Source: Mesorhizobium sp. B4-1-3
GTDB taxonomy: Bacteria; Pseudomonadota; Alphaproteobacteria; Rhizobiales; Rhizobiaceae
Assembly: GCF_006439355.1 (NCBI RefSeq)
Contig: NZ_VFTG01000015.1
Location: 62,001-126,000, forward strand
DNA: 64,000 nucleotides
Direction: 5' to 3'
The position numbers were made by a program, and so were the translations under genes. Positions 25,831 to 34,341 of the stretch are shown here, one piece after another (positions within the stretch are counted from its first letter, which is position 1; the number at the start of each line of letters is the position of its first letter). A model generated the notes under the pieces. That model was not told the DNA's origin. It ran no database searches and was given only the letters and a program-made list of their open reading frames with translations.

Positions 25831-27123
25831 ATGGGAGTCCTGAAGATGAAAAGACTGACCTTCATGCTTGCCGCCGTCGCCGGCCTGGCGATCTCCGCCA
25901 GCGGTGCGTTGGCCGACACCACCATCAAGCTGGTCGAGGTCATCACCAGCCCGCCGCGCACCGAATTCCTGAAGAAGCAGATCGCCGATTTCGAGCGCGC
26001 CAATCCCGGCATCAAGGTCGAGGTGGTCTCGCTGCCCTGGGGCCAGGCCTTCGAGAAGTTCCTCACCATGGTGCAGGCCGGCGACACGCCCGATGTCGTC
26101 GAGATGCCCGAACGCTGGATGGGCCTCTACGCCAATAACGGCCAGCTCGAGGATCTCGGCCCTTACATGGCCAAGTGGCCCGATGCCAAGACGCTCGGCG
26201 AGCGCGCCAAGCAGTTCGGCTCGACCGTCAACAACACGCAATTCATGATCCCCTATGGCTACTATGTGAACGCGCTGTTCTGGAACAAGAAGCTGTTCAA
26301 GCAGGCCGGTCTGGACGGCCCGCCGGCGACGCTCGACGAGTTCGTCGAAGATTCCAAGAAGATCTCGGCCATTCCCGGGAAATACGGCTACTGCCTGCGC
26401 GGCGGCCCCGGCGCCTTCAACGGCATGCACATGTTCATGAACATCGCCCAGGGCAAGGGCGGCTATTTCAACCCGGACGGCACCTCGACCATCAACGAGG
26501 AAGGCTCGGTCAAGGGCCTGCAGATGCTGGCCGACATGTACAAGAATGGCCTTGCGCCGAAGGACGCTGTGAGCTGGGGCTTCAACGAGACGGTGACCGG
26601 CTTCTATTCCGGCACCTGCGCCATGCTCAACCAGGATCCGGACGCGCTGCTCGGCATCGCCGACAAGATGAGCGCCGACGACTTCGCTGTGGCGCCATTG
26701 CCGGTCGGCCCGAGCGGCAAGTCCTATCCGACGCTGGGCTATGCCGGCTGGGCGATGTTCGCCACTTCCCAGCACAAGGACGAAGCCTGGAAGCTGATGT
26801 CGACGCTGCTGTCGCCCAAGGACAATCTGGAATGGGCCAAGGAAGTCGGCGTCGTGCCGATCCACAACGGCGCCGACCAGGACCCCCATTTCAAGACCGA
26901 GCAGTTCAAGGGCTGGTTCACCGAGCTCAGCGACAGCTCCAAATATGAAATGGTGACGCCGCCGACGCATCTGGAAAACCTCGGCAACTTCGTCGACCAG
27001 GTGGCGATCAAGAACTTCCAGGAAGTGCTGCTCGGCCAGAAGCCGGCCAAGCAGGTAGCCGACGAATGGGCGGCGTTCCTGACCAAGGAACAGCAGGACT
27101 GGATGGCGAAGAACAAGAAGTAA
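25831..27123 (+). CDS. Family 1 ABC transporter, periplasmic binding protein
   Basis: A 430-residue protein with a Sec signal (KMKRLTFMLAAVAGLAISA, cleavage after about ALA near residue 28). The body is typical of family 1 binding proteins: FERANPGIKVEVVSLPWGQAF, GDTPDVVEMPERW, GTCAMLNQDPDALLG and GYAGWAMFATSQHKDEAWK. AAGGA precedes the ATG at 25831; ATG 25846 is an alternative. It follows the PLP-enzyme gene by 8 bp and starts a four-gene importer. Confidence 0.9.
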   Translation: MGVLKMKRLTFMLAAVAGLAISASGALADTTIKLVEVITSPPRTEFLKKQIADFERANPGIKVEVVSLPWGQAFEKFLTMVQAGDTPDVVEMPERWMGLYANNGQLEDLGPYMAKWPDAKTLGERAKQFGSTVNNTQFMIPYGYYVNALFWNKKLFKQAGLDGPPATLDEFVEDSKKISAIPGKYGYCLRGGPGAFNGMHMFMNIAQGKGGYFNPDGTSTINEEGSVKGLQMLADMYKNGLAPKDAVSWGFNETVTGFYSGTCAMLNQDPDALLGIADKMSADDFAVAPLPVGPSGKSYPTLGYAGWAMFATSQHKDEAWKLMSTLLSPKDNLEWAKEVGVVPIHNGADQDPHFKTEQFKGWFTELSDSSKYEMVTPPTHLENLGNFVDQVAIKNFQEVLLGQKPAKQVADEWAAFLTKEQQDWMAKNKK

Positions 27124-27135
27124 GCGCAGGCTTTT

Positions 27136-27261
27136 CCTTCTCCCCGTTTACGGGGAGAAGGTGGTCCGAAGGACCGGATGAGGGGCAGCGCCAGATCCTC
27201 GTAAGTTCGCGCCGCCCCTCGTCTGCCTGCTGGCATCTTCTCCCCGCAAACGGGGAGAAGG
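27136..27261. repeat. Long palindromic intergenic repeat between binding-protein and permease genes
   Basis: Two near-identical hairpins bound the element: CCTTCTCCCCG with CGGGGAGAAGG at 27136-27161, and CTTCTCCCCG with CGGGGAGAAG at 27237-27260. The sequence between them has further inverted pieces (GATGAGGGGC with GCCCCTCGTC), so the whole element is a long imperfect palindrome. It looks like an abundant mesorhizobial repeat that has inserted inside the operon, where it may also stabilise the upstream mRNA. Confidence 0.75.
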
Positions 27262-27304
27262 ACGCTGTTGCTACGCCGCCCCAATCGTCCAACGCGAGCA
27301 CCGT

Positions 27305-28228
27305 ATGACCTACGCCGTCTCCGAAATCCGATCCGCCGCGCCGCCGCGAAAGCGGCGGCTGAGCAGGGCTGCGATCGAGCCATGGCTCTATCTTTCGCCG
27401 GCTATCGTGCTTTTGGTCCTGGTGCTTTTGGTGCCGCTGATCATCGGCATCAGCTATTCCTTCCGCAAATTCTCGGCCTTCAAGTCGCAATATGTCGGCC
27501 TTGCCCAATACCAGGCGATGCTTTCCGACCAGGTGCTTGGACAGGCGCTGATCAACACGCTGTGGTGGACGGTCACCAGCCTGTTCTTCCAGTTTTTTCT
27601 GGGGCTTGGCTTGGCGCTGCTGCTCGACAGGCCCTTCTACGGCCGCAAGGTCGTGCAGGCGGTGGTGTTCCTGCCCTGGGCGGTGCCGTCCTTCCTTTCC
27701 GGCCTCACCTGGGCCTGGCTGTTCAACCCGATCATCGGGCCGCTGCCGCACTGGCTGTTCGCGTTGGGCCTGAAGGCCGAGCCGACCAATGTGCTCTCAG
27801 ATCCGGCCACCGCCCTGTGGGGGCCGATCGTCGCCAACATCTGGTTCGGCATTCCTTTCTTCGCCATCACGCTGCTCGCCGCGCTGAAGTCGATCCCGTC
27901 CGAACTGCATGAGGCGGCGGCCATCGACGGCGCCTCGCCCTGGCAGCGCTTCACCAAGGTGACGCTGCCTTTCCTGGCGCCGACCATCGTCATCACGGTC
28001 ATGCTGCGCACCATCTGGATCGCCACTTTCGCCGACCTGATCTTCGTCATGACGGAGGGCGGGCCGGCGGGTTCGACCAGCACGGTGCCGGTCTACATCT
28101 ATGTCAGCGCCTTCAAGTCGCTGGACAAAGGCTACGCCTCGGCGGTTGCGGTGCTGCTGCTGGTGCTGCTCATCGCCTATGCCATCGGCCTGATCGCCAT
28201 CCGTCGCACGCTGGTGAGGCACGTATGA
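27305..28228 (+). CDS. Sugar ABC transporter permease (MalF-type)
   Basis: A 307-residue membrane protein with six main helices and the EAA loop (EAAAIDGASPWQRFTKVTLP). The N-terminal 30 residues are basic and cytoplasmic (PRKRRLSRAAIEPWLYLSP). It overlaps the next permease gene by 4 bp. The ribosome binding site is weak, and the gene lies just past a large palindrome, suggesting lower expression than the binding protein. Confidence 0.9.
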   Translation: MTYAVSEIRSAAPPRKRRLSRAAIEPWLYLSPAIVLLVLVLLVPLIIGISYSFRKFSAFKSQYVGLAQYQAMLSDQVLGQALINTLWWTVTSLFFQFFLGLGLALLLDRPFYGRKVVQAVVFLPWAVPSFLSGLTWAWLFNPIIGPLPHWLFALGLKAEPTNVLSDPATALWGPIVANIWFGIPFFAITLLAALKSIPSELHEAAAIDGASPWQRFTKVTLPFLAPTIVITVMLRTIWIATFADLIFVMTEGGPAGSTSTVPVYIYVSAFKSLDKGYASAVAVLLLVLLIAYAIGLIAIRRTLVRHV

Positions 28229-29076
28229 TGATCGCCGGTCGCTCCACCTCCTCGCGCATCTTCGGCGGCATCGGCCTCTACGCGGCGATCGCGGCTTATG
28301 TGATCTTCGCGCTGTTCCCGATCTTCTGGACGCTGAAGATCTCGGTGACGCCCGAGCGTCTGCTCTATTCCGAAGGCATCACCTTCTGGCCGTCGGAAAC
28401 GACGCTGAAGAACTTCGCCACCGTGCTCGAAGCCTCCGACTTCCCGCGTTATTTCCTGAACAGCGTCATCGTCTCGGTGTCCACGGCCGCGTTCGTCACC
28501 GTCATCGCCACGCTCGCCGGCTACGCCATGTCGCGCTTCACCTTCCGCGGCAAGGCGACGCTGGCGATCCTGCTGCTGCTCACGCAGACCTTCCCGCTGG
28601 TCATGGTCATTCCGCCGATCTACCGCATCATGGGCGATCTGGGTCTCACCAACAGCCTGGTCGGCCTGATCATCATCTACACCGCTTTCAACACCGCCTT
28701 CGCCACATTTCTCATGCAGTCCTTCTTCGACGGCATCCCGAAGGATCTGGAGGAAGCCGCGATGATCGATGGCTGCACGCGCGCGCAGGCGATGCGCCGG
28801 GTGATCGTGCCGCTGACCTTGCCCGGCATGGGCGCGACGCTCGGTTTCGTCTTCACCGCCGCCTGGAGCGAATTGCTGTTCGCGCTGATGCTGATCTCCA
28901 GCGACGAGCAGAAGACCTTCGCCGTCGGCCTGCTCACCTTCATCGGCAAGTTCGCCGTCGACTGGGGGCAGATGATGGCGGCTTCCATCCTGGCGCTGAT
29001 CCCGGTCTGCGTCTTCTTCGCCTTCCTGCAACGCTATCTCGTTACCGGCCTCACCGCCGGCGCGGTCAAAGGATAA
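28225..29076 (+). CDS. Sugar ABC transporter permease (MalG-type)
   Basis: A 283-residue membrane protein with the EAA loop EEAAMIDGCTRAQAMRRVIV and the standard LVTGLTAGAVKG ending. Two consecutive ATG codons (28225 and 28228) could serve as start; the first overlaps the upstream stop. It forms the transporter pore with the previous gene product. Confidence 0.9.
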   Translation: MMIAGRSTSSRIFGGIGLYAAIAAYVIFALFPIFWTLKISVTPERLLYSEGITFWPSETTLKNFATVLEASDFPRYFLNSVIVSVSTAAFVTVIATLAGYAMSRFTFRGKATLAILLLLTQTFPLVMVIPPIYRIMGDLGLTNSLVGLIIIYTAFNTAFATFLMQSFFDGIPKDLEEAAMIDGCTRAQAMRRVIVPLTLPGMGATLGFVFTAAWSELLFALMLISSDEQKTFAVGLLTFIGKFAVDWGQMMAASILALIPVCVFFAFLQRYLVTGLTAGAVKG

Positions 29077-29079
29077 AAG

Positions 29080-30147
29080 ATGGCTTCCGTCACGCTGCGA
29101 AATGTCGAGAAGGATTATGGCGCGCTGCGCATCCTGCACGGCGTCGATCTGGAAATCGCCGATGGCGAGTTCGTCGTGCTGGTTGGTCCGTCCGGCTGCG
29201 GCAAGTCCACGCTCTTGCGCATGATCGCGGGCCTCGAGGAGGTCACCGGCGGCGAGATCCATATCGGCGAGCGCTTGGTCAACGACGTCGCGCCCAAGGA
29301 CCGCAACATCGCCATGGTGTTCCAGTCCTACGCGCTCTACCCGCATATGGATGTGTCGTCGAACATGGGCTTCAGCCTGATGCTGAAGAAGGCCGAGAAG
29401 GCCACGATCGACGGTCGCGTAGGCGCGGCAGCCAAACGGCTCGGCCTCGATTCCTATCTCGCCCGATTGCCACGCCAATTGTCCGGCGGCCAACGCCAGC
29501 GTGTCGCCATGGGCCGCGCCATCGTGCGCGACCCGAAAGTGTTCCTGTTCGACGAGCCGCTCTCCAACCTCGACGCCAAATTGCGCGTCCATATGCGCGC
29601 CGAGATCAAGGCGCTGCACCAGCAGCTCAAGACCACGTCGGTCTATGTCACCCATGACCAGGTCGAGGCGATGACCATGGCCGACCGCATCGTCGTCATG
29701 CATGACGGCTATGTGCAGCAGGTCGGCCATCCGCTCGAGCTTTACGACCGTCCGGCCAACACCTTCGTCGCCGGCTTCATCGGCTCGCCGGGCATGAATT
29801 TCTTGCCGGCCAAGGTCGCCAAGGGCGGCAAGGTCGATGCCGTGCTCGCCGACGGCCAGAAGCTCAGATTGCCGGATGGCCTGCCGCTGGGCGATGGCGA
29901 TGCGCTCACTGTCGGCCTGCGGCCCGAGCACATCAAGCTGGTCGACGACGGCGCGCTGAAGGCCGAGGTCGAGGTCGTCGAGCCACTCGGCCTGTCGACG
30001 CAGTTCTATGTCAGGCTCGCCAACCAGCAGATCTGCGTCTTCGTCATGGGCCGCAGCGACGTGAAGCCGGGCGACACCATCCGCCTTGCCGCCGATCCGG
30101 CGGCACTGCATCTGTTCGATCCGGCAAGCGGAAACCGGATCGGCTAG
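29080..30147 (+). CDS. Sugar ABC transporter ATPase (MalK/UgpC-type)
   Basis: A 355-residue ATPase with Walker A GPSGCGKST, signature LSGGQRQRVAMGRA, Walker B VFLFDEPLSNLD and YVTHDQVEAM, followed by a TOBE domain (FVAGFIGSPGMNF, VGLRPEHIKLV). It closes the operon. Its TAG stop overlaps the stop of the convergent peptide-transporter ATPase gene within CTAG at 30144-30147. Confidence 0.92.
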   Translation: MASVTLRNVEKDYGALRILHGVDLEIADGEFVVLVGPSGCGKSTLLRMIAGLEEVTGGEIHIGERLVNDVAPKDRNIAMVFQSYALYPHMDVSSNMGFSLMLKKAEKATIDGRVGAAAKRLGLDSYLARLPRQLSGGQRQRVAMGRAIVRDPKVFLFDEPLSNLDAKLRVHMRAEIKALHQQLKTTSVYVTHDQVEAMTMADRIVVMHDGYVQQVGHPLELYDRPANTFVAGFIGSPGMNFLPAKVAKGGKVDAVLADGQKLRLPDGLPLGDGDALTVGLRPEHIKLVDDGALKAEVEVVEPLGLSTQFYVRLANQQICVFVMGRSDVKPGDTIRLAADPAALHLFDPASGNRIG

Positions 30148-31955
30148 CTGGCCAGCAACGCATCCGTTCGCCAGCAGGCGATCAAATGGCCATTGCCGAT
30201 ATCCGCTGAGGCAGGCTCCGCCTTCCGGCACTGAGGCGCGGCAAGCGGGCAGCGGTCGGCAAATGCGCAGCCGCCGATAGAGGGGCCCTCGATTGGCGCT
30301 CCGACCTGGAGGGCGATGGTCGGAGCCTCGTCTGAAGACGCCGCCAAAAGCTGCTTCGTGTAGGGATGGTTGGGCCCGCGGAAGACCTGTTCGGACGTGC
30401 CGGTCTCGAACAGCCGGCCGCGATAGAGCACGCCGATCCTGTCGGCCATGTAGCGCACGACCCTGAGGTCGTGGCTGATGAACAGATAGGTCGTGTCCCT
30501 GTCGCGCTGAAGGTCGTTGAGCAGGTTGAGAACCGTCGCCTGCACCGACACGTCCAGCGCCGAGGTCGGTTCGTCCAGCACCACCACTTTCGGCGCCCCG
30601 GCGAAGGCGCGCGCGATTGCCGCCCTCTGCCGCTGACCGCCGGACAATGAACGCGGTTTCTGCTCGGCGGTCGTGTCGGCCAGCCGGACGGAGCGGAGAA
30701 GCTCGGCGACGCGGGTCTTCGCGTCGCTTCGGCCAAGGCCGGCAAGCCGCCGCAGCGGCCGGCTGATGATCCGCCCGATCCGGTGGCGCGGATTGAGCGT
30801 GCGGTCGGGCGATTGGAAAACCATCTGCACGTCCCGTCGCTCGCCCGGCGCGCGTTTCTCGGCGCGCGGCGCGACCGTTCTGCCGAACAGTTCGACCGAT
30901 CCTTGGCTCGGTGTCTGCAGCCCGGTGACAATCCGCGCCAGTGTCGACTTGCCCGAGCCGGACTCGCCGATCAGGCCAAAGGTCTCGCCCTGGCCGATGC
31001 TGAGGTCGATATTGTGCAGCACCGCCTGGTCGCCGAAGGAATGGCTGATCCCCTTGCCGGCGATGGCGATCCGCCTGTTTCTTTGATCGGCAGGAGAGGC
31101 CATCGTCGTGGGGCGATGACGAACGGTCGTGCCGGTCTCGGCCAGCCGACCGTCGCGCTTGGTGAAATTGAGCGCCGGGATCGAGCCGATCAGCGCCTTG
31201 GTATAGGCATGAGCGGGGTTCTCGAAGACATCGCGCGCCTCGCCGCTCTCGACCACGGCGCCTGACTGCATCACCGCCACCCTGTCGCAGGAGCGGCGGA
31301 TCAGGTTGATGTCGTGGCTGATCAGAAGGATGCTGGTCTTGTGGTCCCGGCGCAGGTCGTCGAGGATGGCGATCACCTCCGATTGCACGCTGGCATCGAG
31401 CGCTGTCGTCGGCTCGTCCAGCACCAGCAGCGCCGGGTCGAGCGCGATGGCGATGGCGATGTTGGCCCGCTGCTGCATGCCGCCGGACAATTCATGCGGA
31501 TAGAGATCGAGCACCCGCTCCGGATTGGCGACCCGCACGCGCCGGAGCAATTCGGCCGAGCGCCAGCGCGCTTCCTCGTGACGGACCGGGCGATGACGCA
31601 TGATCGTCTCGCCGATCTGCCTCCCGATCGTCATGGCGGGGCTGAGCGCAGCGCCCGGATGCTGGTAGACCGCTGCGATGCGATCGCCCCGCAGGCCGCG
31701 CAACTCTTCGCCGGAGAGGCTGCCGATTTCCCGCCCCTGGAACTCCAGCGCTGAGGCGGCGATCCGGGCATTCCGCGGCAGGTAGCGCAATATGGCCAGC
31801 GCCACCGAGCTCTTGCCCGAACCTGACTCGCCGACCAGTCCCAACGCTTCGCCCCGGCCTATGGAGAGCGACACGCCGTCGACGGCGGATTGCCATCCTC
31901 TTTTCCCGCCATAGGCGATGGAAAGTTTCTCCACATTCAGTACCGAAGGGGACAT
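30144..31955 (-). CDS. Dipeptide/nickel-type ABC transporter ATPase with two fused nucleotide-binding domains
   Basis: A 603-residue protein equal to DppD fused to DppF. The first domain has GESGSGKSS, LSGGMQQRANIAIA and LLVLDEPTTALD. The second has GESGSGKST, LSGGQRQRAAIARA and VVVLDEPTSALD, and ends with the oligopeptide-transporter Cys cluster (GGCAFADRCPLAAPQC). The ATG at 31955 has GAGG upstream and removes a 15-residue extension. It is divergent from the monooxygenase/binding-protein/permease operon at 32146-37860, which lacks an ATPase, so the two transcripts together make one importer. Confidence 0.9.
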   Translation of the reverse strand: MSPSVLNVEKLSIAYGGKRGWQSAVDGVSLSIGRGEALGLVGESGSGKSSVALAILRYLPRNARIAASALEFQGREIGSLSGEELRGLRGDRIAAVYQHPGAALSPAMTIGRQIGETIMRHRPVRHEEARWRSAELLRRVRVANPERVLDLYPHELSGGMQQRANIAIAIALDPALLVLDEPTTALDASVQSEVIAILDDLRRDHKTSILLISHDINLIRRSCDRVAVMQSGAVVESGEARDVFENPAHAYTKALIGSIPALNFTKRDGRLAETGTTVRHRPTTMASPADQRNRRIAIAGKGISHSFGDQAVLHNIDLSIGQGETFGLIGESGSGKSTLARIVTGLQTPSQGSVELFGRTVAPRAEKRAPGERRDVQMVFQSPDRTLNPRHRIGRIISRPLRRLAGLGRSDAKTRVAELLRSVRLADTTAEQKPRSLSGGQRQRAAIARAFAGAPKVVVLDEPTSALDVSVQATVLNLLNDLQRDRDTTYLFISHDLRVVRYMADRIGVLYRGRLFETGTSEQVFRGPNHPYTKQLLAASSDEAPTIALQVGAPIEGPSIGGCAFADRCPLAAPQCRKAEPASADIGNGHLIACWRTDALLAS

Positions 31956-32145
31956 CAAGACCTCGAAATCGCTTTCTGCCGGTGCCCTAATCGAGGGCAA
32001 TCGCTTCCGCTTGCGTAGTATATTATATCTATAAAATTACTCGAATTACGGCCGAGCGCAATCTAACCTTTTGCAGATTGGAGATTTCGGGTCGCGCCGA
32101 ACAACGCGGCGCCCGTGTCTCTCAGCGATTTGCAAGGAGGCCGGC

Positions 32146-33504
32146 ATGGCGCGAAATCAGTTGATCCTCAACGCGTTCTTCTTCAACCCGCAGGGCGACC
32201 ATCGCATGTCGTGGCGGCATCCGCGCGCGCCCGGCCGGGAGGTGCTCGGCTTCGATTATTACCGCGATCTGGTCCAGGCGGCCGAACGCGCCAGGATCGA
32301 CACCATCTTCGTTGCCGACCATGTATCGATCTGGGATTCGGTGAAGAGCGGCGTCGCGCATTACGCCAATGCCCGCCTGGAGCCGCTGACGCTCTTGTCG
32401 GCGCTGGCCGGCGTGACCAAGCATATCGGCCTCATCACCACCGCCTCGAGCTCCTACAGCGAGCCCTACAACGTGGCGCGCTTGTTCGCCTCGCTTGACC
32501 ATATCAGTGGCGGCAGGGCGTCGTGGAACGTCGTCACCTCGGCCATGGACGAGGAGGCGCGCAATTTCGGCCGCGACGGCAACATCGAACACGCCTTCCG
32601 CTATCAGCGCGCCGCCGAATTCCTCGATATCGTCAAGGGGCTGTGGGACAGCTGGGAGGACGAAGCCCTGCTGTTCGACAAGGAAACCGGTTATTTCGCC
32701 GACCCGGACAAGGTCCATGTGCTCGATCATCGCGGGGCGCATTTCAAAGTGCGCGGGCCGCTCAATGTCTCGCGGCCGCCACAAGGCCATCCGCTGATCG
32801 TTCAGGCCGGTTCCTCGGAAGACGGCAAGAACTTCGCCACCGCCCACGCCGACGCCCATTTCGCCATCTACAGCACCAGGGAAGACGGCATCCGGTATCG
32901 TGAGGACATCAACGAGCGGCTCGCCCGTCACGGCCGGCGCCCCGAAAGCTTCAAGATTCTGCCGGGCATCCTGCCGATCGTCGCGGCTTCCGAGGCCGAG
33001 GCGCGCGACAGGCAGGATTACCTGCAGATGCTGTTGCCGGATCGCGTCGGCATCGATCTCCTGTCGAGCTGGAGCGGCATCGATCTGTCGGCCTATCCGC
33101 CGGATGGCCCGCTGCCGCAGCTCCCCGACGAAAGCACCTTCAACGGCGGGCGCACCTCGCTCAACCGCGTCAAGCAGTGGGCGACGCAGAACCTGACCCT
33201 GCGTGAGATCGCGCGAAAACTGGCGAACAGCGGCTCGGTGCCGACTGTCGCCGGCACGCCGAAGCAGATCGCCGACCAGCTGCAGGACTGGTTCGAGGCG
33301 GGCGCCGCCGACGGCTTCAACCTGATGTTCCCCCTGTTGCCGGAGGACTGGATCAATTTCGCCGCTGAGGTCGTGCCCGAGCTGCAGCGCCGCGGCGTCT
33401 TCCCGACGGAATACGCGCCCGGAACGCTGCGCGACCGCTTCGGCCTCGCCCGTCCAGCCAACCGCTTCGCCGAGCAGCGCGCCAACCAGCGCGCCGTGTC
33501 CTGA
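32146..33504 (+). CDS. NtaA/SnaA/DszA-type FMN-dependent monooxygenase (luciferase-like)
   Basis: A 452-residue luciferase-like monooxygenase of the nitrilotriacetate monooxygenase subgroup: LNAFFFNPQGDHRMSWRHP, ARIDTIFVADHVSIWDS, TASSSYSEPYNVARLFASLD, SGGRASWNVVTS and PLIVQAGSSEDGKNFA. Members use reduced FMN to cleave C-N or C-S bonds in chelators, sulfonates or sulfides; a partner flavin reductase is not in the window. AAGGAGG precedes the ATG. The upstream 190-bp divergent spacer is very AT-rich around 32018-32045, marking the promoters. Confidence 0.88.
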   Translation: MARNQLILNAFFFNPQGDHRMSWRHPRAPGREVLGFDYYRDLVQAAERARIDTIFVADHVSIWDSVKSGVAHYANARLEPLTLLSALAGVTKHIGLITTASSSYSEPYNVARLFASLDHISGGRASWNVVTSAMDEEARNFGRDGNIEHAFRYQRAAEFLDIVKGLWDSWEDEALLFDKETGYFADPDKVHVLDHRGAHFKVRGPLNVSRPPQGHPLIVQAGSSEDGKNFATAHADAHFAIYSTREDGIRYREDINERLARHGRRPESFKILPGILPIVAASEAEARDRQDYLQMLLPDRVGIDLLSSWSGIDLSAYPPDGPLPQLPDESTFNGGRTSLNRVKQWATQNLTLREIARKLANSGSVPTVAGTPKQIADQLQDWFEAGAADGFNLMFPLLPEDWINFAAEVVPELQRRGVFPTEYAPGTLRDRFGLARPANRFAEQRANQRAVS

Positions 33505-33515
33505 GGAGAGCCGTC

Positions 33516-34289
33516 ATGACCGCTCAACCCAGACTGCAGCCGCGCGAAGCGACCGCTCCGCAGCTGATCAATGTCCTGCACAGCCCCAAGCGCATCCGCG
33601 TCAAATTCGCCGGCCGCGTGATCGCCGACAGCCGCAATGTGCTTGTGCTGCGCTCCAACCATTTTTTGCCGATCTATTTCTTCCCGCTGGCCGCCGTCGA
33701 CCAGTCGGTGCTGAAGCCGTCGAAGCAGGGTCAGCAGCATGCCGTCGGCGGCGAGACCAGATATTGGGATATCGAAGCCGGCGACCGGCGCGCCGCTGAT
33801 GCCGCCTGGTCGTTCACGGCGCCGCCCGACGAGAACCTGGCGCCGCTCGCCGGCCGCGTCGCCTTCACCTGGAACCTCGTCGATCAATGGTTCGAGGAGG
33901 AGGAAGAGGTCTTCGTCCACGCCCGCGATCCCTATGCGCGCATCGACGTGCTGCAGAGTTCCAGCCATCTCGAGATCTGGTTCGACGGCGAGCCGATCGC
34001 CGACAGCCGCCGTCCCGTGCTGCTGTTCGAAACGCACCTGCCGACACGTTTCTACCTGCCGCCCGAGGATGTCCGGCTCGACCGGTTGAGGGCCTCGTTG
34101 ACGAGGACCCGATGTCCCTACAAGGGCGTTGCCTCCTACTGGTCCGGCGGGCGCAAGGACGGCTCGCTCAGCGAGGACATCGCCTGGAGCTACCGCGATC
34201 GGATCGCCGAGATGCCGAAGATCAAGGGGCTCATCGCCTTCTATCCGCAAGCGGTCGACCGCATCCATCTCGACGGCCAGCCGGTCTGA
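33516..34289 (+). CDS. DUF427 protein with two tandem domains
   Basis: A 257-residue protein with two copies of the DUF427 unit: one around residues 20-115 (KRIRVKFAGRVIADSRNVLVL ... ARYWDI-like ETRYWDIE) and another around 145-250 (SHLEIWFDGEPIADSRRPVLL ... YKGVASYWS). GRVIADS and GEPIADS mark the repeat. The family has no firm biochemical role. The gene lies 11 bp after the monooxygenase gene and before the binding-protein gene, so it probably serves the same catabolic route. Confidence 0.85.
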   Translation: MTAQPRLQPREATAPQLINVLHSPKRIRVKFAGRVIADSRNVLVLRSNHFLPIYFFPLAAVDQSVLKPSKQGQQHAVGGETRYWDIEAGDRRAADAAWSFTAPPDENLAPLAGRVAFTWNLVDQWFEEEEEVFVHARDPYARIDVLQSSSHLEIWFDGEPIADSRRPVLLFETHLPTRFYLPPEDVRLDRLRASLTRTRCPYKGVASYWSGGRKDGSLSEDIAWSYRDRIAEMPKIKGLIAFYPQAVDRIHLDGQPV

Positions 34290-34341
34290 TCCAGCCCCGT
34301 CTCCACTTCATTTCAAAACCACGATTTTCACAGAGGCAAAA

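Noticed and set aside
28177..30231. 684-codon minus-strand frame opposite permease and ATPase genes
   Set aside because: Antisense shadow of unambiguous ABC transporter genes; His/Asp/Arg-rich low-complexity translation.
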